Below, piece after piece: positions 52,072-60,055 of a stretch of DNA of 64,000 nt (position 1 is the stretch's first letter; each line of letters starts with the position of its first letter). A program made the translations under genes and the position numbers. The notes beneath the pieces are model-generated. The model was not told where the DNA came from and did no database searches. It worked only from the letters and a program-made list of their open reading frames with translations. Origin of the DNA: Candidatus Manganitrophus morganii (GTDB lineage: Bacteria; Nitrospirota; Nitrospiria; SBBL01; Manganitrophaceae); the NCBI GenBank assembly GCA_021651055.1, contig JAJHOH010000001.1, positions 1,922,001 through 1,986,000 on the forward strand, read 5' to 3'.

Positions 52072-52827
52072 TTACAGCTTCTCATAAATGCTGTAGCCGT
52101 TGCGATTCATCCATTCTATTTTCCCATGACGGAGACCGATCGCTGCCTTGTCCCACTGAGAACCGGAGGCTTCAAAAATCATGACTTCATAATCGGAATT
52201 TAAATTTGTTCGCGCCACCCGAGGATTACCGAGCCGTGCGATGACTGATTCTCTGGAAAGGTCAAGGGGGAGTTTTGCCCATGCGTCATTAAATCGCTTC
52301 AAGCGGTTTGAATCAGCAATAATGACAGGAATCAGAACCGGAGATAAGGGAATCGCAATCCAAGACCAGGCAAGCGCTTCATTGATCCCGGCAAGGGTTG
52401 AGCGCTTCGATTCCGCACGCGCGGCCATATCGACATCGCTGAAACTCACCTGATCCAACTTGATGATGTTTGGAACCAGCGCCCGATGCAATGCATCGAA
52501 GCCATGTTCATATGGCAATTGATCGCCGGCTGAAGCCGTCCAACTCTCCATAAGCTTCTCAAGCGGGGTTACAGCTGCAAGACGGTCGTCCTCGAAAATA
52601 AGGCAATATTTTCTGAAGGTATCCTCTACCTCATAATAAATTCCAAAATAATGATTTCCGCCGCGCTTTCCTCTGAAGAGGAGCGCACCCTCATGATTCA
52701 ACGCCTCATGGACCTCTGAAGAAGGCATTCCATATTGAAGGCGGCTCATCGATTCAGGAGTGGTCTTGGGAACGCTCGCGCAGCCGGCGACAAGAAAAAG
52801 AACAAGGAGAATAAGGCTTTTCTGCAT
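52072..52827 (-). CDS. SmpA/OmlA-like lipoprotein
   Basis: A 251-residue lipoprotein from ATG 52827: MQKSLILLVLFLVAGC with lipobox Cys16. The N-terminal domain ESMSRLQYGMPSSEVHEALNHEG...HYFGIYYEVEDTFRKYCLIFEDDRLAAVTP resembles SmpA/OmlA-type small lipoprotein folds; a second similar motif (LSRESVIARLGNPRVARTN) is near the C-terminus. A hydrophobic segment, ALAWSWIAIPLSPVLIPVIIA, lies between them. Longer frames would begin in the 28-base repeat. The gene is bracketed by that repeat and faces the opposite way to its neighbours. Function unknown. Confidence 0.7.
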   Translation of the reverse strand: MQKSLILLVLFLVAGCASVPKTTPESMSRLQYGMPSSEVHEALNHEGALLFRGKRGGNHYFGIYYEVEDTFRKYCLIFEDDRLAAVTPLEKLMESWTASAGDQLPYEHGFDALHRALVPNIIKLDQVSFSDVDMAARAESKRSTLAGINEALAWSWIAIPLSPVLIPVIIADSNRLKRFNDAWAKLPLDLSRESVIARLGNPRVARTNLNSDYEVMIFEASGSQWDKAAIGLRHGKIEWMNRNGYSIYEKL

Positions 52828-52842
52828 TGGTTTTCCAATTCT

Positions 52843-52870
52843 GGGAAAATAAATCCGTCCCCTTTTCACC
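52843..52870. repeat. 28-base direct repeat, right copy
   Basis: Identical to 52039-52066. It touches the second copy of the duplicated gene end, so it marks the edge of the block. Confidence 0.8.
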
Positions 52871-52983
52871 CTGTGATGAAAGATTTAAGCCCAAAGGATC
52901 AGAAGGAGTTGGTGCGGATCATCGGGTCGAAGGTGGAGGAGATCGAAGAAAAATTGACGGAGCTCCGGCAAGCGCCCGAGTGA
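52870..52983 (+). pseudogene. Second copy of the 50747 gene's 3' end
   Basis: Reads VMKDLSPKDQKELVRIIGSKVEEIEEKLTELRQAPE then a stop, nearly identical to codons 53-88 of the gene at 50747-51013, with synonymous and a few amino acid changes. It has no start codon or ribosome site of its own. Confidence 0.75.
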
Positions 52984-52995
52984 TGTAGGATACAT

Positions 52996-53508
52996 CTATA
53001 TACCAAAAGCTACTTGTAGATCATACGTTACTTTGCAAGTAGGTTTACAAACTGCAGCAATATTTGCATCGCATAGTAAATTTTTATTGCTATTACTTGT
53101 ATATATCTTGGGTTTGTTAACACCTTTTGGGTAAAGGCTATTCCGTTTTAAATAAGGAATTGCTTCCTTGTCGTTTGTGCACACAAGTAAGCACCCGGAT
53201 ACCACAACTATTCCGATGAGATGAGCATCATTAAACTTCGATTTCCTAACTTTTTCTTCTATCTGTTTTTGATATTTATCTACTTTCGAACCATCAACCT
53301 CTACTATCTTTCCTGCTTTCCTTAACTCTGAAAATAATCCCAAATAACGCCCAGCTGTTTTAAGTTCTCTTTTGTAGCGCGTTCCTCCATAAACAGCTTT
53401 GCCTTTGCCTTTGATTAGCCATCTGAGAACAGGCTGGAAAAGAGAATGGTCGGCCACCTTGGAGTCGAATACTGAAGAGAAAGTACAAGAGTCTAAGATT
53501 ATACACAT
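52996..53508 (-). CDS. PIN-like domain protein
   Basis: A 170-residue protein that fits a PIN nuclease fold. It starts CIILDSCTFSSVF with Asp6, then Glu48 in YGGTRYKRELK, then KFNDAHLIGIVVVSGC with Asp94, and TNDKEAIPYL with Asp113, which is the order of the four acidic metal ligands. The C-terminal 50 residues have several cysteines. It lies 2 bases after the stop of an AAA ATPase gene and is AT-rich like it. PIN domains cleave RNA; here it may be an effector controlled by the ATPase. The fold assignment is by motif only. Confidence 0.65.
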   Translation of the reverse strand: MCIILDSCTFSSVFDSKVADHSLFQPVLRWLIKGKGKAVYGGTRYKRELKTAGRYLGLFSELRKAGKIVEVDGSKVDKYQKQIEEKVRKSKFNDAHLIGIVVVSGCLLVCTNDKEAIPYLKRNSLYPKGVNKPKIYTSNSNKNLLCDANIAAVCKPTCKVTYDLQVAFGI

Positions 53509-53510
53509 TA

Positions 53511-54818
53511 TTATAGCCCCAATAATCGCATGTCTTCTTTGATAAAAAAATCTCTATAACCTCTGGGTTGATCATGCGGGAGCTCACCATTATTCTGAAT
53601 TTCAAGCTGATAAACTTTATTTCCTTGAGACCTACGCTCAAAATACAAGATTTGAGCACGCGGAGCTTTCGCGATACTTTTCTTCATCTTATAATTAAGA
53701 CGAAATCTATCAATAGTGTAGTCACTATGTGTCTCAATTATGAATTTCTTCTTTTCCTTAACTGCAAGTTCAAAAAACACGTCACCAAGTGCGGCTTGAG
53801 CCCTTGGATGTAAATGCACCTCTGGCTGTTGTATTGCAAACCATGTGTTCTTCCGGCCGGTAAATACTTCAACAATCACAGGTAATGCCTGAGAAACTCC
53901 ATAACCCACATTGCTGATGCTTATTGCTTTACCATTGATCATTACGTCTAATTCAAATGGGGCAGTCGGACCAGGACCATAATTTTTTGTTTGAATAGTC
54001 TCGAATAGACCACTATCTCGACCTACACGATCTAAAAATTTCTTAAAGGTTTTAGATGTCGATCTTTTTTCTAAAGTTCTTTTTACCAAATACGGTGTGT
54101 GATCTCCTTGTGAAGAAAACTCAAGCTTATATTCATCGTAAGTGCGACGTGGCTTTGTTCGGATAGGTGCAAGCCACACCATCTCGTCTAAAAAGGTCGG
54201 GATTGTCGCACTATATCCTCCAGAGAAACGGCTGGTTTTTTTCTTCGTTAACTGTTCAATTTCTGATGCAATAAAAATAGGAGACTCAGAAAAGTGTTTG
54301 CGCCTTCGGGGCAATTTCACGTAATCGGTTTTTTCCTCTGCATGCGCTGTCACCCAATTACTAAATATTTCACGTACAAAAGTCTTAATGTCTTTATAAG
54401 GTAATGTCGATCGTTCCTTGTATCTAATCTTCTTTGATGTCATATCTATTCTAATTTCATTCCCACCGAAGCTATATGCATAAAGTGAAGGACGTGGAAT
54501 TCCCTGAAATTTAGAGAACGTTAGTAAGAACCCGTCGACCTCTTTATCCGCTTTTTTATCAATACTATTGATTAATCCTATGCTGAAATAACGCCGATCT
54601 TTAGCGCTGACACTGACAATATCATCAAAGTGGCCGAAATTAACATCATCAGTGTTAAATTCATGTTTAAACCAAAACGCCGGGTGCGCTAAAAGTTTCA
54701 TGAGTCCAAGTATTGATGTCTTACCGGTACTATTTTCACCTACCAGAAAGTTGACATCATGAATCGGGATGTATGTGTTGCTAAACCCTCTGAAGTTGTC
54801 AACGAACAAAACGCTCAT
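53511..54818 (-). CDS. AAA/ABC-type ATPase (OLD-like, AAA_15/AAA_21)
   Basis: A 435-residue ATPase of the kind found in OLD, PARIS and similar defence proteins. It begins VDNFRGFSNTYIPIHDVNFLVGENSTGKTSILGLMKLL, with Walker A at residues 27-35. The Walker B-like region is WFAIQQPEVHLHPRAQAALGDVFFELAVKEKKKFIIETHSDYTIDR, and the signature-like NVGYGVSQALPVIVE precedes it. There is no TOPRIM domain. A PIN-like gene follows in an apparent operon. The pair is AT-rich and lies next to tRNA-Leu and repeats, a usual setting for a mobile defence module. Confidence 0.85.
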   Translation of the reverse strand: MSVLFVDNFRGFSNTYIPIHDVNFLVGENSTGKTSILGLMKLLAHPAFWFKHEFNTDDVNFGHFDDIVSVSAKDRRYFSIGLINSIDKKADKEVDGFLLTFSKFQGIPRPSLYAYSFGGNEIRIDMTSKKIRYKERSTLPYKDIKTFVREIFSNWVTAHAEEKTDYVKLPRRRKHFSESPIFIASEIEQLTKKKTSRFSGGYSATIPTFLDEMVWLAPIRTKPRRTYDEYKLEFSSQGDHTPYLVKRTLEKRSTSKTFKKFLDRVGRDSGLFETIQTKNYGPGPTAPFELDVMINGKAISISNVGYGVSQALPVIVEVFTGRKNTWFAIQQPEVHLHPRAQAALGDVFFELAVKEKKKFIIETHSDYTIDRFRLNYKMKKSIAKAPRAQILYFERRSQGNKVYQLEIQNNGELPHDQPRGYRDFFIKEDMRLLGL

Positions 54819-55030
54819 TGTTTTTCCCCGAGTTTTTTGGGTACTTTGTCACACATTTTGTGATGGCGAAGAATTATATAACTTCAACATTGCTAGTCTA
54901 AATGAAGCTAGGAGCAGGTTGCTTGTCATCGGGGGATTTTAATTAGGAATGATTAAGCTTTGGTATACCACAGAGGGTAATCAAAAGCAACATATGTTGC
55001 CTGTTCAAGGAAATTGATCTTATAAGAACC
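54819..55030. other. Intergenic, AT-rich, no gene seen
   Basis: About 210 bases between the ATPase gene and tRNA-Leu. It likely contains the promoter of the AAA-PIN pair on the minus strand, but no clear -35/-10 pair was found by eye. Confidence 0.3.
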
Positions 55031-55117
55031 TGGTGCCGAAGGGGGGACTCGAACCCCCACGGGGTCACCCCCACTAGACCCTGAACCTAGCGTGTCTACC
55101 AATTCCACCACTTCGGC
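55031..55117 (-). tRNA. tRNA-Leu (anticodon CAG)
   Basis: An 87-base class II tRNA with the acceptor GCCGAAG pairing with CTTCGGC, an encoded CCA end, a D-arm, the anticodon stem CTAGG/TCTAG with loop TTCAGGG (CAG at 34-36), a variable arm and the T-arm GGGGGTTCGAGTCCCCC. It marks the right edge of the accessory block. Confidence 0.95.
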
Positions 55118-55161
55118 TTTTTAGACGGGAGGGATCGGAGGAGGTCTCCGATCCCCGCATT

Positions 55162-55190
55162 CTTATAACAAATTCGGGGGAGAGAGTCAA
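55162..55190 (-). promoter_or_regulatory. Promoter of tRNA-Leu
   Basis: On the minus strand TTGACT (55185-55190), a 17-base spacer and TATAAG (55162-55167). Transcription would begin near 55155, about 38 bases before the mature tRNA. The leader contains a GGGATCGGAG...CTCCGATCCC hairpin. Confidence 0.7.
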
Positions 55191-55205
55191 TCAATTGCGG
55201 AATTT

Positions 55206-55583
55206 GGAATGGGGCTCTTCGCCCCAAGCCCCACCACGGGGGTTAGATAATTAGGAATCTGAAAATTAGGAATTAGGAATTAGAAATCCGAGAGCAATGA
55301 GACTGCGCGTCGTGGGCGTTCTGTGCCCCCCATTCTCCTGCGTTCTTCTGTCCAGACGTTTCATCGACCAAATCAGGTCACCATTGTTTGAAGCACAATC
55401 CACGGTGCTCTTCCGTGCGTTGTGCGAGTTGTGACCGTGGGGGGAGCAGGGGGGGGCTTGCCCCCTCCGCTGCCCTGGGAATCCGAAGGGGGGTGGGCAC
55501 GCACCCCCCGCGGCGGGGGGGTGGGGCGAGCAGCCCCACGACTTTGATCCTCGCAGGCGGGGCTTGGGGCAACGCCCCATTCC
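55206..55583. repeat. GC-rich MITE-like element with terminal inverted repeats
   Basis: Copy C of the three-copy family. The ends form inverted repeats: left GGAATGGGGC...GCCCCAAGCCCC (55206-55232) and right GGGGCTTGGGGCAACGCCCC-ATTCC (55559-55583). The interior carries GCACAA...TTGTGC and CACGG...CCGTG hairpins and several G-runs. No gene is seen in the 470-base gap between the tRNA and the MFS gene. Confidence 0.8.
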
Positions 55584-55590
55584 AATGCTC

Positions 55591-56814
55591 TTACTCCCGC
55601 GTCGCCGGATCAACCAAAACATTCTCCTTCCGAAACTGAAAATAAAGAAGCAGATCATACACCCCCTTCAACCCGGCCGCCAGGAAGAACGGCGCCGCGG
55701 CCGATACCGATTGGATCAGCACGCCGGTGACCGAGGGAGCGACCGCCTGGGTGAGGTTTCGCGAAAGGAGCGTGATGGAGGCCGCCGCCGTCCGCTCCGA
55801 TGGGGCCACCAAAGCGACCGTATACGCCTGCCGGGTCGGGACGTCCATCTGGGAGAGGGCCATCCGCGCCAGATAAAACCCGACCGCGATTTCGAAATTG
55901 GGCGACAGCGGCACCAAAATGAGGAGCAGATGCGAGAGAAGATGGGTCGAGACCATCGTCTCCAAAAGACCGATCCGGTCGGCCAGACGGGCCGCAACAA
56001 GGAAGGAGAGCGACGTCAAGAGGCCGGCGACAAAGAAGAGGGTCGAGAGGGTCTGCAGCGAAACATCGAACCGGGTATAAAACCAATAGGCGACCAGACT
56101 CTGAAGGACGAAGCCGCCGGCGAAGGCATCGAGAGAAAAGAGAAGCGACAAGCGCGTGACCCGCTTCCGCGAGGTGGGGCTGAGGCGCTGCGACGAAAGG
56201 GGCGCCGTCTCCCCCTCCACCTGCCCGGTCAGCCTCCACGCCATCCAGGCCGAGACCAATCCGAGGAAAGTATAGAGAAGAAAAAGCGGCTGAAAACTCG
56301 CGACGGGAGAAAACCCGGCTCTCTCCAGCCATCCGGGGAGCCCCCCAACCAGCGTGCCGGTGGCGGTGGCAAGCAGCCCCGCCATGTTGTAAAAAGCGAA
56401 GAGCTGATTCCGCTTTCCCTCCGGCCCGACCTGCGCCAGGACCGCCTGCTCGATCGAAAGAAACGGCCCGATCTCATAGCCGGTGGCATTGATCACGCCG
56501 ATAAAGGCGGCGATGAGGAAAAAGAGCGGCCGGTCCGAAAAAGCAAAGAGGAGCCCGGAGGCCGCCATCAGCAGGCTGAAGAGAATCAAGATCCGCCGGC
56601 GCCCGAGCCGGTCGGCATAGAAGGCGGTCAGGACCGTAAAAACGGTCCCCCCCAGAATGCTGAGGGTCATCACCGCGCCGATCGCGATCTCGGAGAGGCC
56701 GCGCTGCTTTAAATAAATCGCCAGGACAAAGCTGACGAAGCCGTACGCGAAGGCGCGGAGCATCCGCGCGGCGATCAGCAGCGTTCCATCCCGGCCCAAC
56801 CAATGAAGGAACAT
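55591..56814 (-). CDS. MFS transporter
   Basis: A 407-residue major facilitator with about 12 membrane spans from ATG 56814 (MFLHWLGRDGTLLIAARMLRAFAYGFVSFVLAIYLKQRGLSEIAIGAVMTLSILGG). The loop 2-3 signature reads ADRLGRRRILI. GGAG lies 7-10 bases upstream of the ATG; a much longer frame overlaps the upstream gene and is rejected. The substrate cannot be inferred. It follows the DUF2156 gene by 14 bases, probably in one operon with it and the YkgJ gene. Confidence 0.85.
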   Translation of the reverse strand: MFLHWLGRDGTLLIAARMLRAFAYGFVSFVLAIYLKQRGLSEIAIGAVMTLSILGGTVFTVLTAFYADRLGRRRILILFSLLMAASGLLFAFSDRPLFFLIAAFIGVINATGYEIGPFLSIEQAVLAQVGPEGKRNQLFAFYNMAGLLATATGTLVGGLPGWLERAGFSPVASFQPLFLLYTFLGLVSAWMAWRLTGQVEGETAPLSSQRLSPTSRKRVTRLSLLFSLDAFAGGFVLQSLVAYWFYTRFDVSLQTLSTLFFVAGLLTSLSFLVAARLADRIGLLETMVSTHLLSHLLLILVPLSPNFEIAVGFYLARMALSQMDVPTRQAYTVALVAPSERTAAASITLLSRNLTQAVAPSVTGVLIQSVSAAAPFFLAAGLKGVYDLLLYFQFRKENVLVDPATRE

Positions 56815-56828
56815 CCCTCTCCCCCGAA

Positions 56829-57716
56829 TCAGCGCCTGGCCAGGGCGCAGCCGATTTTTCGCTCGGGCCGATACGATTCCTTCGTTTGACGAAGAGAAGG
56901 AATTCCCGAATCGTCCATCGCATTGATCCATTGAAATGCAGTCAGGCTCCGGCAGAACGACCGGAAGAGAAAGGCGGCGGCCCCCTTCCATTTCAGATCG
57001 GCGACTTCTAAGAGAATACAGAAGGTCTCGCGGTCTTGCGGGAAGCCGAAGGTATACCCGGCCAACGCGCCCGAGACTTCGACCACCCACCCCGTCAGAC
57101 CGAGGGTCTCCGCCTCCGAGAGAGCATGCCGGTGGACCGATTCCGAATCTTGGATCATCTGGCGATAGATCGGATCGGGATGCCGCGCGATTCGATCTTT
57201 GACCCAGCTTTCCAAAAGCCCCCGCGCCGCCGCTTCATCGGAAGGATGATAGGCGCGGCCGATCGGGTGATGCTTCTCGAAAGCATTACAGGCGGCCCGC
57301 TGCGCCTTGTATCGATCCCCCTTCAGCGCGGCCAGCGCGGCGCGCCGGTAGAGATACTCCGGCGCTTTCCATTCGGTCGCGAGGCCGCACGCCTGATAAA
57401 AATCGATCTCGGTCTCGGCGATGTTTTCGATCCGGGAGATCGCCCGGTCGGGATTCTTCCGGTCCATCCGGTCGAAACAGTCGAGGATCACCGTCCGATC
57501 GGGGGGGCCGAGCGGCGGGAGCGGCATATAGAGACAGCGGTCGTATTCGGCAAAGAGGAGAAAGTGGTCCCGATGAACGGTCCAGTAAAACGAAAAGTGA
57601 TCCCGCCAGAGGAAGTGGGCCGGAAAAGCGTAGGCCGAAAGGGGGGCGCCGGTCTGTTCGAGATAACTTTCGAAGAGGGGCCGGGTGTCGCGTTGAAGCG
57701 GCTTTAGGTCGATCAT
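56829..57716 (-). CDS. DUF2156 (phosphatidylglycerol lysyltransferase-like) protein
   Basis: A 295-residue cytoplasmic protein with two GNAT-like halves, as in DUF2156 / MprF C-terminal domains: PLQRDTRPLFESYLEQTGAPLSAYAFPAHFLWRDHFSFYW, EYLYRRAALAALKGDRYKAQRAACNAFEKHHP and AGYTFGFPQDRETFCILLEVADLKWKGAAAFLFRSFC. MprF-type proteins transfer amino acids to lipids using aminoacyl-tRNA, but stand-alone members without the membrane part have unknown acyl acceptors. The start overlaps the upstream YkgJ stop as ATGA. Confidence 0.82.
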   Translation of the reverse strand: MIDLKPLQRDTRPLFESYLEQTGAPLSAYAFPAHFLWRDHFSFYWTVHRDHFLLFAEYDRCLYMPLPPLGPPDRTVILDCFDRMDRKNPDRAISRIENIAETEIDFYQACGLATEWKAPEYLYRRAALAALKGDRYKAQRAACNAFEKHHPIGRAYHPSDEAAARGLLESWVKDRIARHPDPIYRQMIQDSESVHRHALSEAETLGLTGWVVEVSGALAGYTFGFPQDRETFCILLEVADLKWKGAAAFLFRSFCRSLTAFQWINAMDDSGIPSLRQTKESYRPERKIGCALARR

Positions 57717-58288
57717 GGTTGGATGGAAGAATGATCCCGGCCGACCGCCTCGGTGACCCGTTCAAGCGGCCGGACGATGATGACATCGTCCTGATAGGGG
57801 CCGATCAGCGCCGGATGGGTCGCGAGGATCGGCAGGATCGACGCCGACTCCAGGAAGGCCGCCACCGCTTCGGCATCGCCCTTCATTTCGGGATCGGCCG
57901 CATGCATCTGGATGAAGGGGCATTTGGTGTCGATCCCCAGCACCACCGCCCCTTCCGGATCGCGCATAATGGCAAAAGGATAGATCCGGCAATCGAGCGG
58001 CCGCTCGCCGTAAATTTTGCAATATTGAGTCTGAGGATCGAAGTAAGGACAGATGCACCCCTCGCCGTGGTGCTGAAGCTTGATCTTGGAGCCGGTCGCG
58101 GGGGAGTGAAAGAAGCGCGCCTGCTCGGGCCCCAGCCGCGCGATTTCTTCCCGTGTGAAGAAGGGGGCGAGAAAGCTCGTCTCCTCCGGAAAGCGGCAGC
58201 AGACGTCGCAAGTGAGACAGAGGGAGGAGGGGACGATCTGCTTGAGGGGACGATATTTTTCGGAATCTTGTTTCACGGATAAATCCAA
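57713..58288 (-). CDS. YkgJ family cysteine cluster protein
   Basis: A 191-residue protein with the CxxCxxxC-type cysteine cluster that binds zinc or iron: CLTCDVCCRFPEE at residues 24-32, CICPYFDPQTQYCKIYGERPLDCRIYPFAI and a late Cys. The family is thought to chelate metal or protect proteins; function is unproven. The stop overlaps the start of the DUF2156 gene, so YkgJ, DUF2156 and MFS form a tight operon. The upstream gap holds a composite GTAGGGG repeat and the rnpB terminator. Confidence 0.87.
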   Translation of the reverse strand: MDLSVKQDSEKYRPLKQIVPSSLCLTCDVCCRFPEETSFLAPFFTREEIARLGPEQARFFHSPATGSKIKLQHHGEGCICPYFDPQTQYCKIYGERPLDCRIYPFAIMRDPEGAVVLGIDTKCPFIQMHAADPEMKGDAEAVAAFLESASILPILATHPALIGPYQDDVIIVRPLERVTEAVGRDHSSIQP

Positions 58289-58325
58289 TTAATAAGACGC
58301 ATCCAATATTTCCGACGGGATTTAT

Positions 58326-58380
58326 GTAGGGGCGTGATTTATCACGCCCAACCGGAGGGCGCAATGAATTGCGCCCCTAC
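58326..58380. repeat. Composite GTAGGGG palindromic repeat
   Basis: Outer GTAGGGG...CCCCTAC with two hairpins, GGGGCGTGAT...ATCACGCCC and GGGCGCAAT...ATTGCGCCCC. Located between the YkgJ gene and the RNase P RNA terminator. Confidence 0.85.
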
Positions 58381-58408
58381 AAAGAAACACGATTTATTAC
58401 GTCTGTTG

Positions 58409-58440
58409 AATAAAGAAAGGGGGAGGCTTTCACCTCCCCC
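58409..58440 (-). terminator. Terminator of the RNase P RNA gene
   Basis: On the minus strand GGGGGAGG-loop-CCTCCCCC followed by TTTCTTTATT. Confidence 0.8.
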
Positions 58441-58449
58441 TGTTCAAGT

Positions 58450-58870
58450 CGAAGTTGCTCATAAGCCGAGTTCTGTTCCCCGACCTGCGTCGAGGTGATG
58501 ATCATTTCTCTGGACCGTCTGTTGCCAGCCGGTTCTAGCGACCTTACCCGAGAGCTCGGGCGGGCCGCCCTTAACACCGGTAGTGGCGTATGCAATACGC
58601 CCCTACAAATGTGTGCTCTCCTATTTGGTCTTGCTCCGGGTGGGGTTTACCATGCCTTCGATGTCGCCATCGAAGCGGTGAGCTCTTACCTCGCCGTTTC
58701 ACCCTTACCGGGCATCCGTTAAGATGCCAGGCGGTTTATTTTCTGTGGCACTTTCCTTAGGGTCGCCCCCAGTCGCCGTTAGCGACCACCCTGCCCTTTG
58801 GAGCTCGGACTTTCCTCCCCCGCGCCAGGATCGTGAGACCCTGCGGAGAGCGATCATCTGAGCCACTTCG
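58450..58870 (-). ncRNA. rnpB: RNase P RNA (class A)
   Basis: The minus strand carries the universal parts: P1 CGAAGTGGCTC pairing with GAGCAACTTCG, GGGGGAGGAAAGTCCGAGC, CAAAGGGCAGGGTG, ATAAACCGCC, GGTAAGGGTGAAACGG, GGAGCAAGACCAAATAGG, GGGTAAGG and the 3' AACAGAACTCGGCTTA. It is the catalytic RNA that matures tRNA 5' ends. The P12 region is enlarged by a GTAGGGG-family palindrome (58580-58606 on the plus strand) that differs at one base from an operon copy. A terminator follows. Confidence 0.95.
58580..58606. repeat. GTAGGGG palindrome inside the RNase P RNA gene
   Basis: 27 bases with arms GTAGTGGCGTAT / ATACGCCCCTAC around GCA, one base different from the reverse complement of the ureC-ureF junction copy. 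It lies in the variable P12 stem-loop. Confidence 0.85.
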
Positions 58871-58880
58871 CCAACCGATC

Positions 58881-59300
58881 TTACACTCTTTTCGTTTTCT
58901 TGTCGATAGCCTCGTTGGCCAGGGCATCGGCCTCGCTGTTCTCCCTCCTCGGGATATAATGGAACCGGACCGCCCCCTCCGGCCACTGCCGGCGCAGCTG
59001 CTGCGCTTTCTGGACCAGCGGAATGATCCCCGGATGTTTCACCTTGTATTCTCCCGTCATCTGGCGGACGACCAATTGGGAATCGAGGTAGAAGTCGATC
59101 TCCTGCGGCCGATGTTTCCGGGCCTCCTCCAACGCGCGAATCAGCGCCGTATACTCCGCCACATTGTTCGTGGCGATGCCGAGATATTCCGAGAGGGTTT
59201 CAATCGTCTCGGCCCGCTCATTTTTAATCACCACGCCGATGCTCGCCTCCCCCGGATTGTTGCGGGAGGCGCCGTCAGTGTAGATCGATAATTTCGCCAT
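58881..59300 (-). CDS. rnhA: RNase HI-like protein
   Basis: A 139-residue RNase H. Catalytic acids are Asp9 (YTDGASRNNPG), Glu49 (NNVAEYTALIRALEEA), Asp73 (FYLDSQLVV) and Asp125 (RRENSEADALAN). It degrades RNA in RNA-DNA hybrids. Its length and the IGVVIKNE insertion are typical of the short, Rv2228c/YpdQ-type branch. It lies 3 bases after the zinc-ribbon gene and just before rnpB on the same strand. Confidence 0.93.
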   Translation of the reverse strand: MAKLSIYTDGASRNNPGEASIGVVIKNERAETIETLSEYLGIATNNVAEYTALIRALEEARKHRPQEIDFYLDSQLVVRQMTGEYKVKHPGIIPLVQKAQQLRRQWPEGAVRFHYIPRRENSEADALANEAIDKKTKRV

Positions 59301-59303
59301 GGG

Positions 59304-60011
59304 TTAGGTCGGTGCAGGGAACAAAATGCGATGGCAGTAGGTGCAGGCGAGGATTTTCTCCCCTTTCCTCACCTCGGCCACCAATTGGGGGGGTAGGCTG
59401 AAATGACAACCGCTGCAGATGTTTCCTTTCAGGGCCACCACGGCCAGCCCTCTTTTCGTCGCGGCCAGCCGCTTGTATTCCTGCAGGAGATTCTTTCCGA
59501 CCTTCTCGCTCAGGGCGTTCCGCTCTTGCTCAAGCCCCTTCATCGACTCCGACTTGCTCTTGAGCGCATTTTCCAACCCCTCTTTTTCGGCGCGGAACTT
59601 CTTCTCCTCCTCGGCCACCACCTTTTCTTGAGCCGCCGCCTCTTTTTTCACGGCGTCGGCCCGGTCCATCGCGACCAGAAGCTCTTCCTCGATCTTTCCC
59701 TTCTCCACATTGGCCGATTCAATCTCGTGCAGATGGGTCTGATATTCTTTGTTGGTCTTCAGCTCGGTGAGCCGTCCCTTGAGCTTGGTGATCTTCTCCT
59801 CCGCCGACTGGAGGGCCTGCTCTTTCTCCTTCCGCTCCTTGGTCACCTGATCGAGCGCGCTTTTTAATTTGGCCAGCATCTCCTTCGCCTGCTCCAACGG
59901 CTGCTGGACGATCTGGAGCCGCTCCGGAAGCATTTTCTCCTCTTCGTGGTACTGGTTCAACTGGCGGTCCAACTCTTGAAGCCCCATCAACAGTGCAAGC
60001 GGCTCTTTCAC
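59304..60011 (-). CDS. Coiled-coil C4-type zinc-ribbon protein (CT398-like)
   Basis: A 235-residue protein: a long coiled coil (about 10-185) and a C-terminal zinc ribbon with CSGCHFSLPPQL and CTYCHRILF, the CT398 pattern. CT398 of Chlamydia contacts sigma54 and FliH; the role in other bacteria is unknown. The start is GTG 60011, set by GGGAG 6 bases upstream. The open frame extends into the tRNA gene and cannot be coding there. It lies between tRNA-CAT and rnhA. Confidence 0.87.
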   Translation of the reverse strand: MKEPLALLMGLQELDRQLNQYHEEEKMLPERLQIVQQPLEQAKEMLAKLKSALDQVTKERKEKEQALQSAEEKITKLKGRLTELKTNKEYQTHLHEIESANVEKGKIEEELLVAMDRADAVKKEAAAQEKVVAEEEKKFRAEKEGLENALKSKSESMKGLEQERNALSEKVGKNLLQEYKRLAATKRGLAVVALKGNICSGCHFSLPPQLVAEVRKGEKILACTYCHRILFPAPT

Positions 60012-60055
60012 GATCTCTCCCAACGACCTTTCTCCCAGAGCAAGAACTCCGGATA

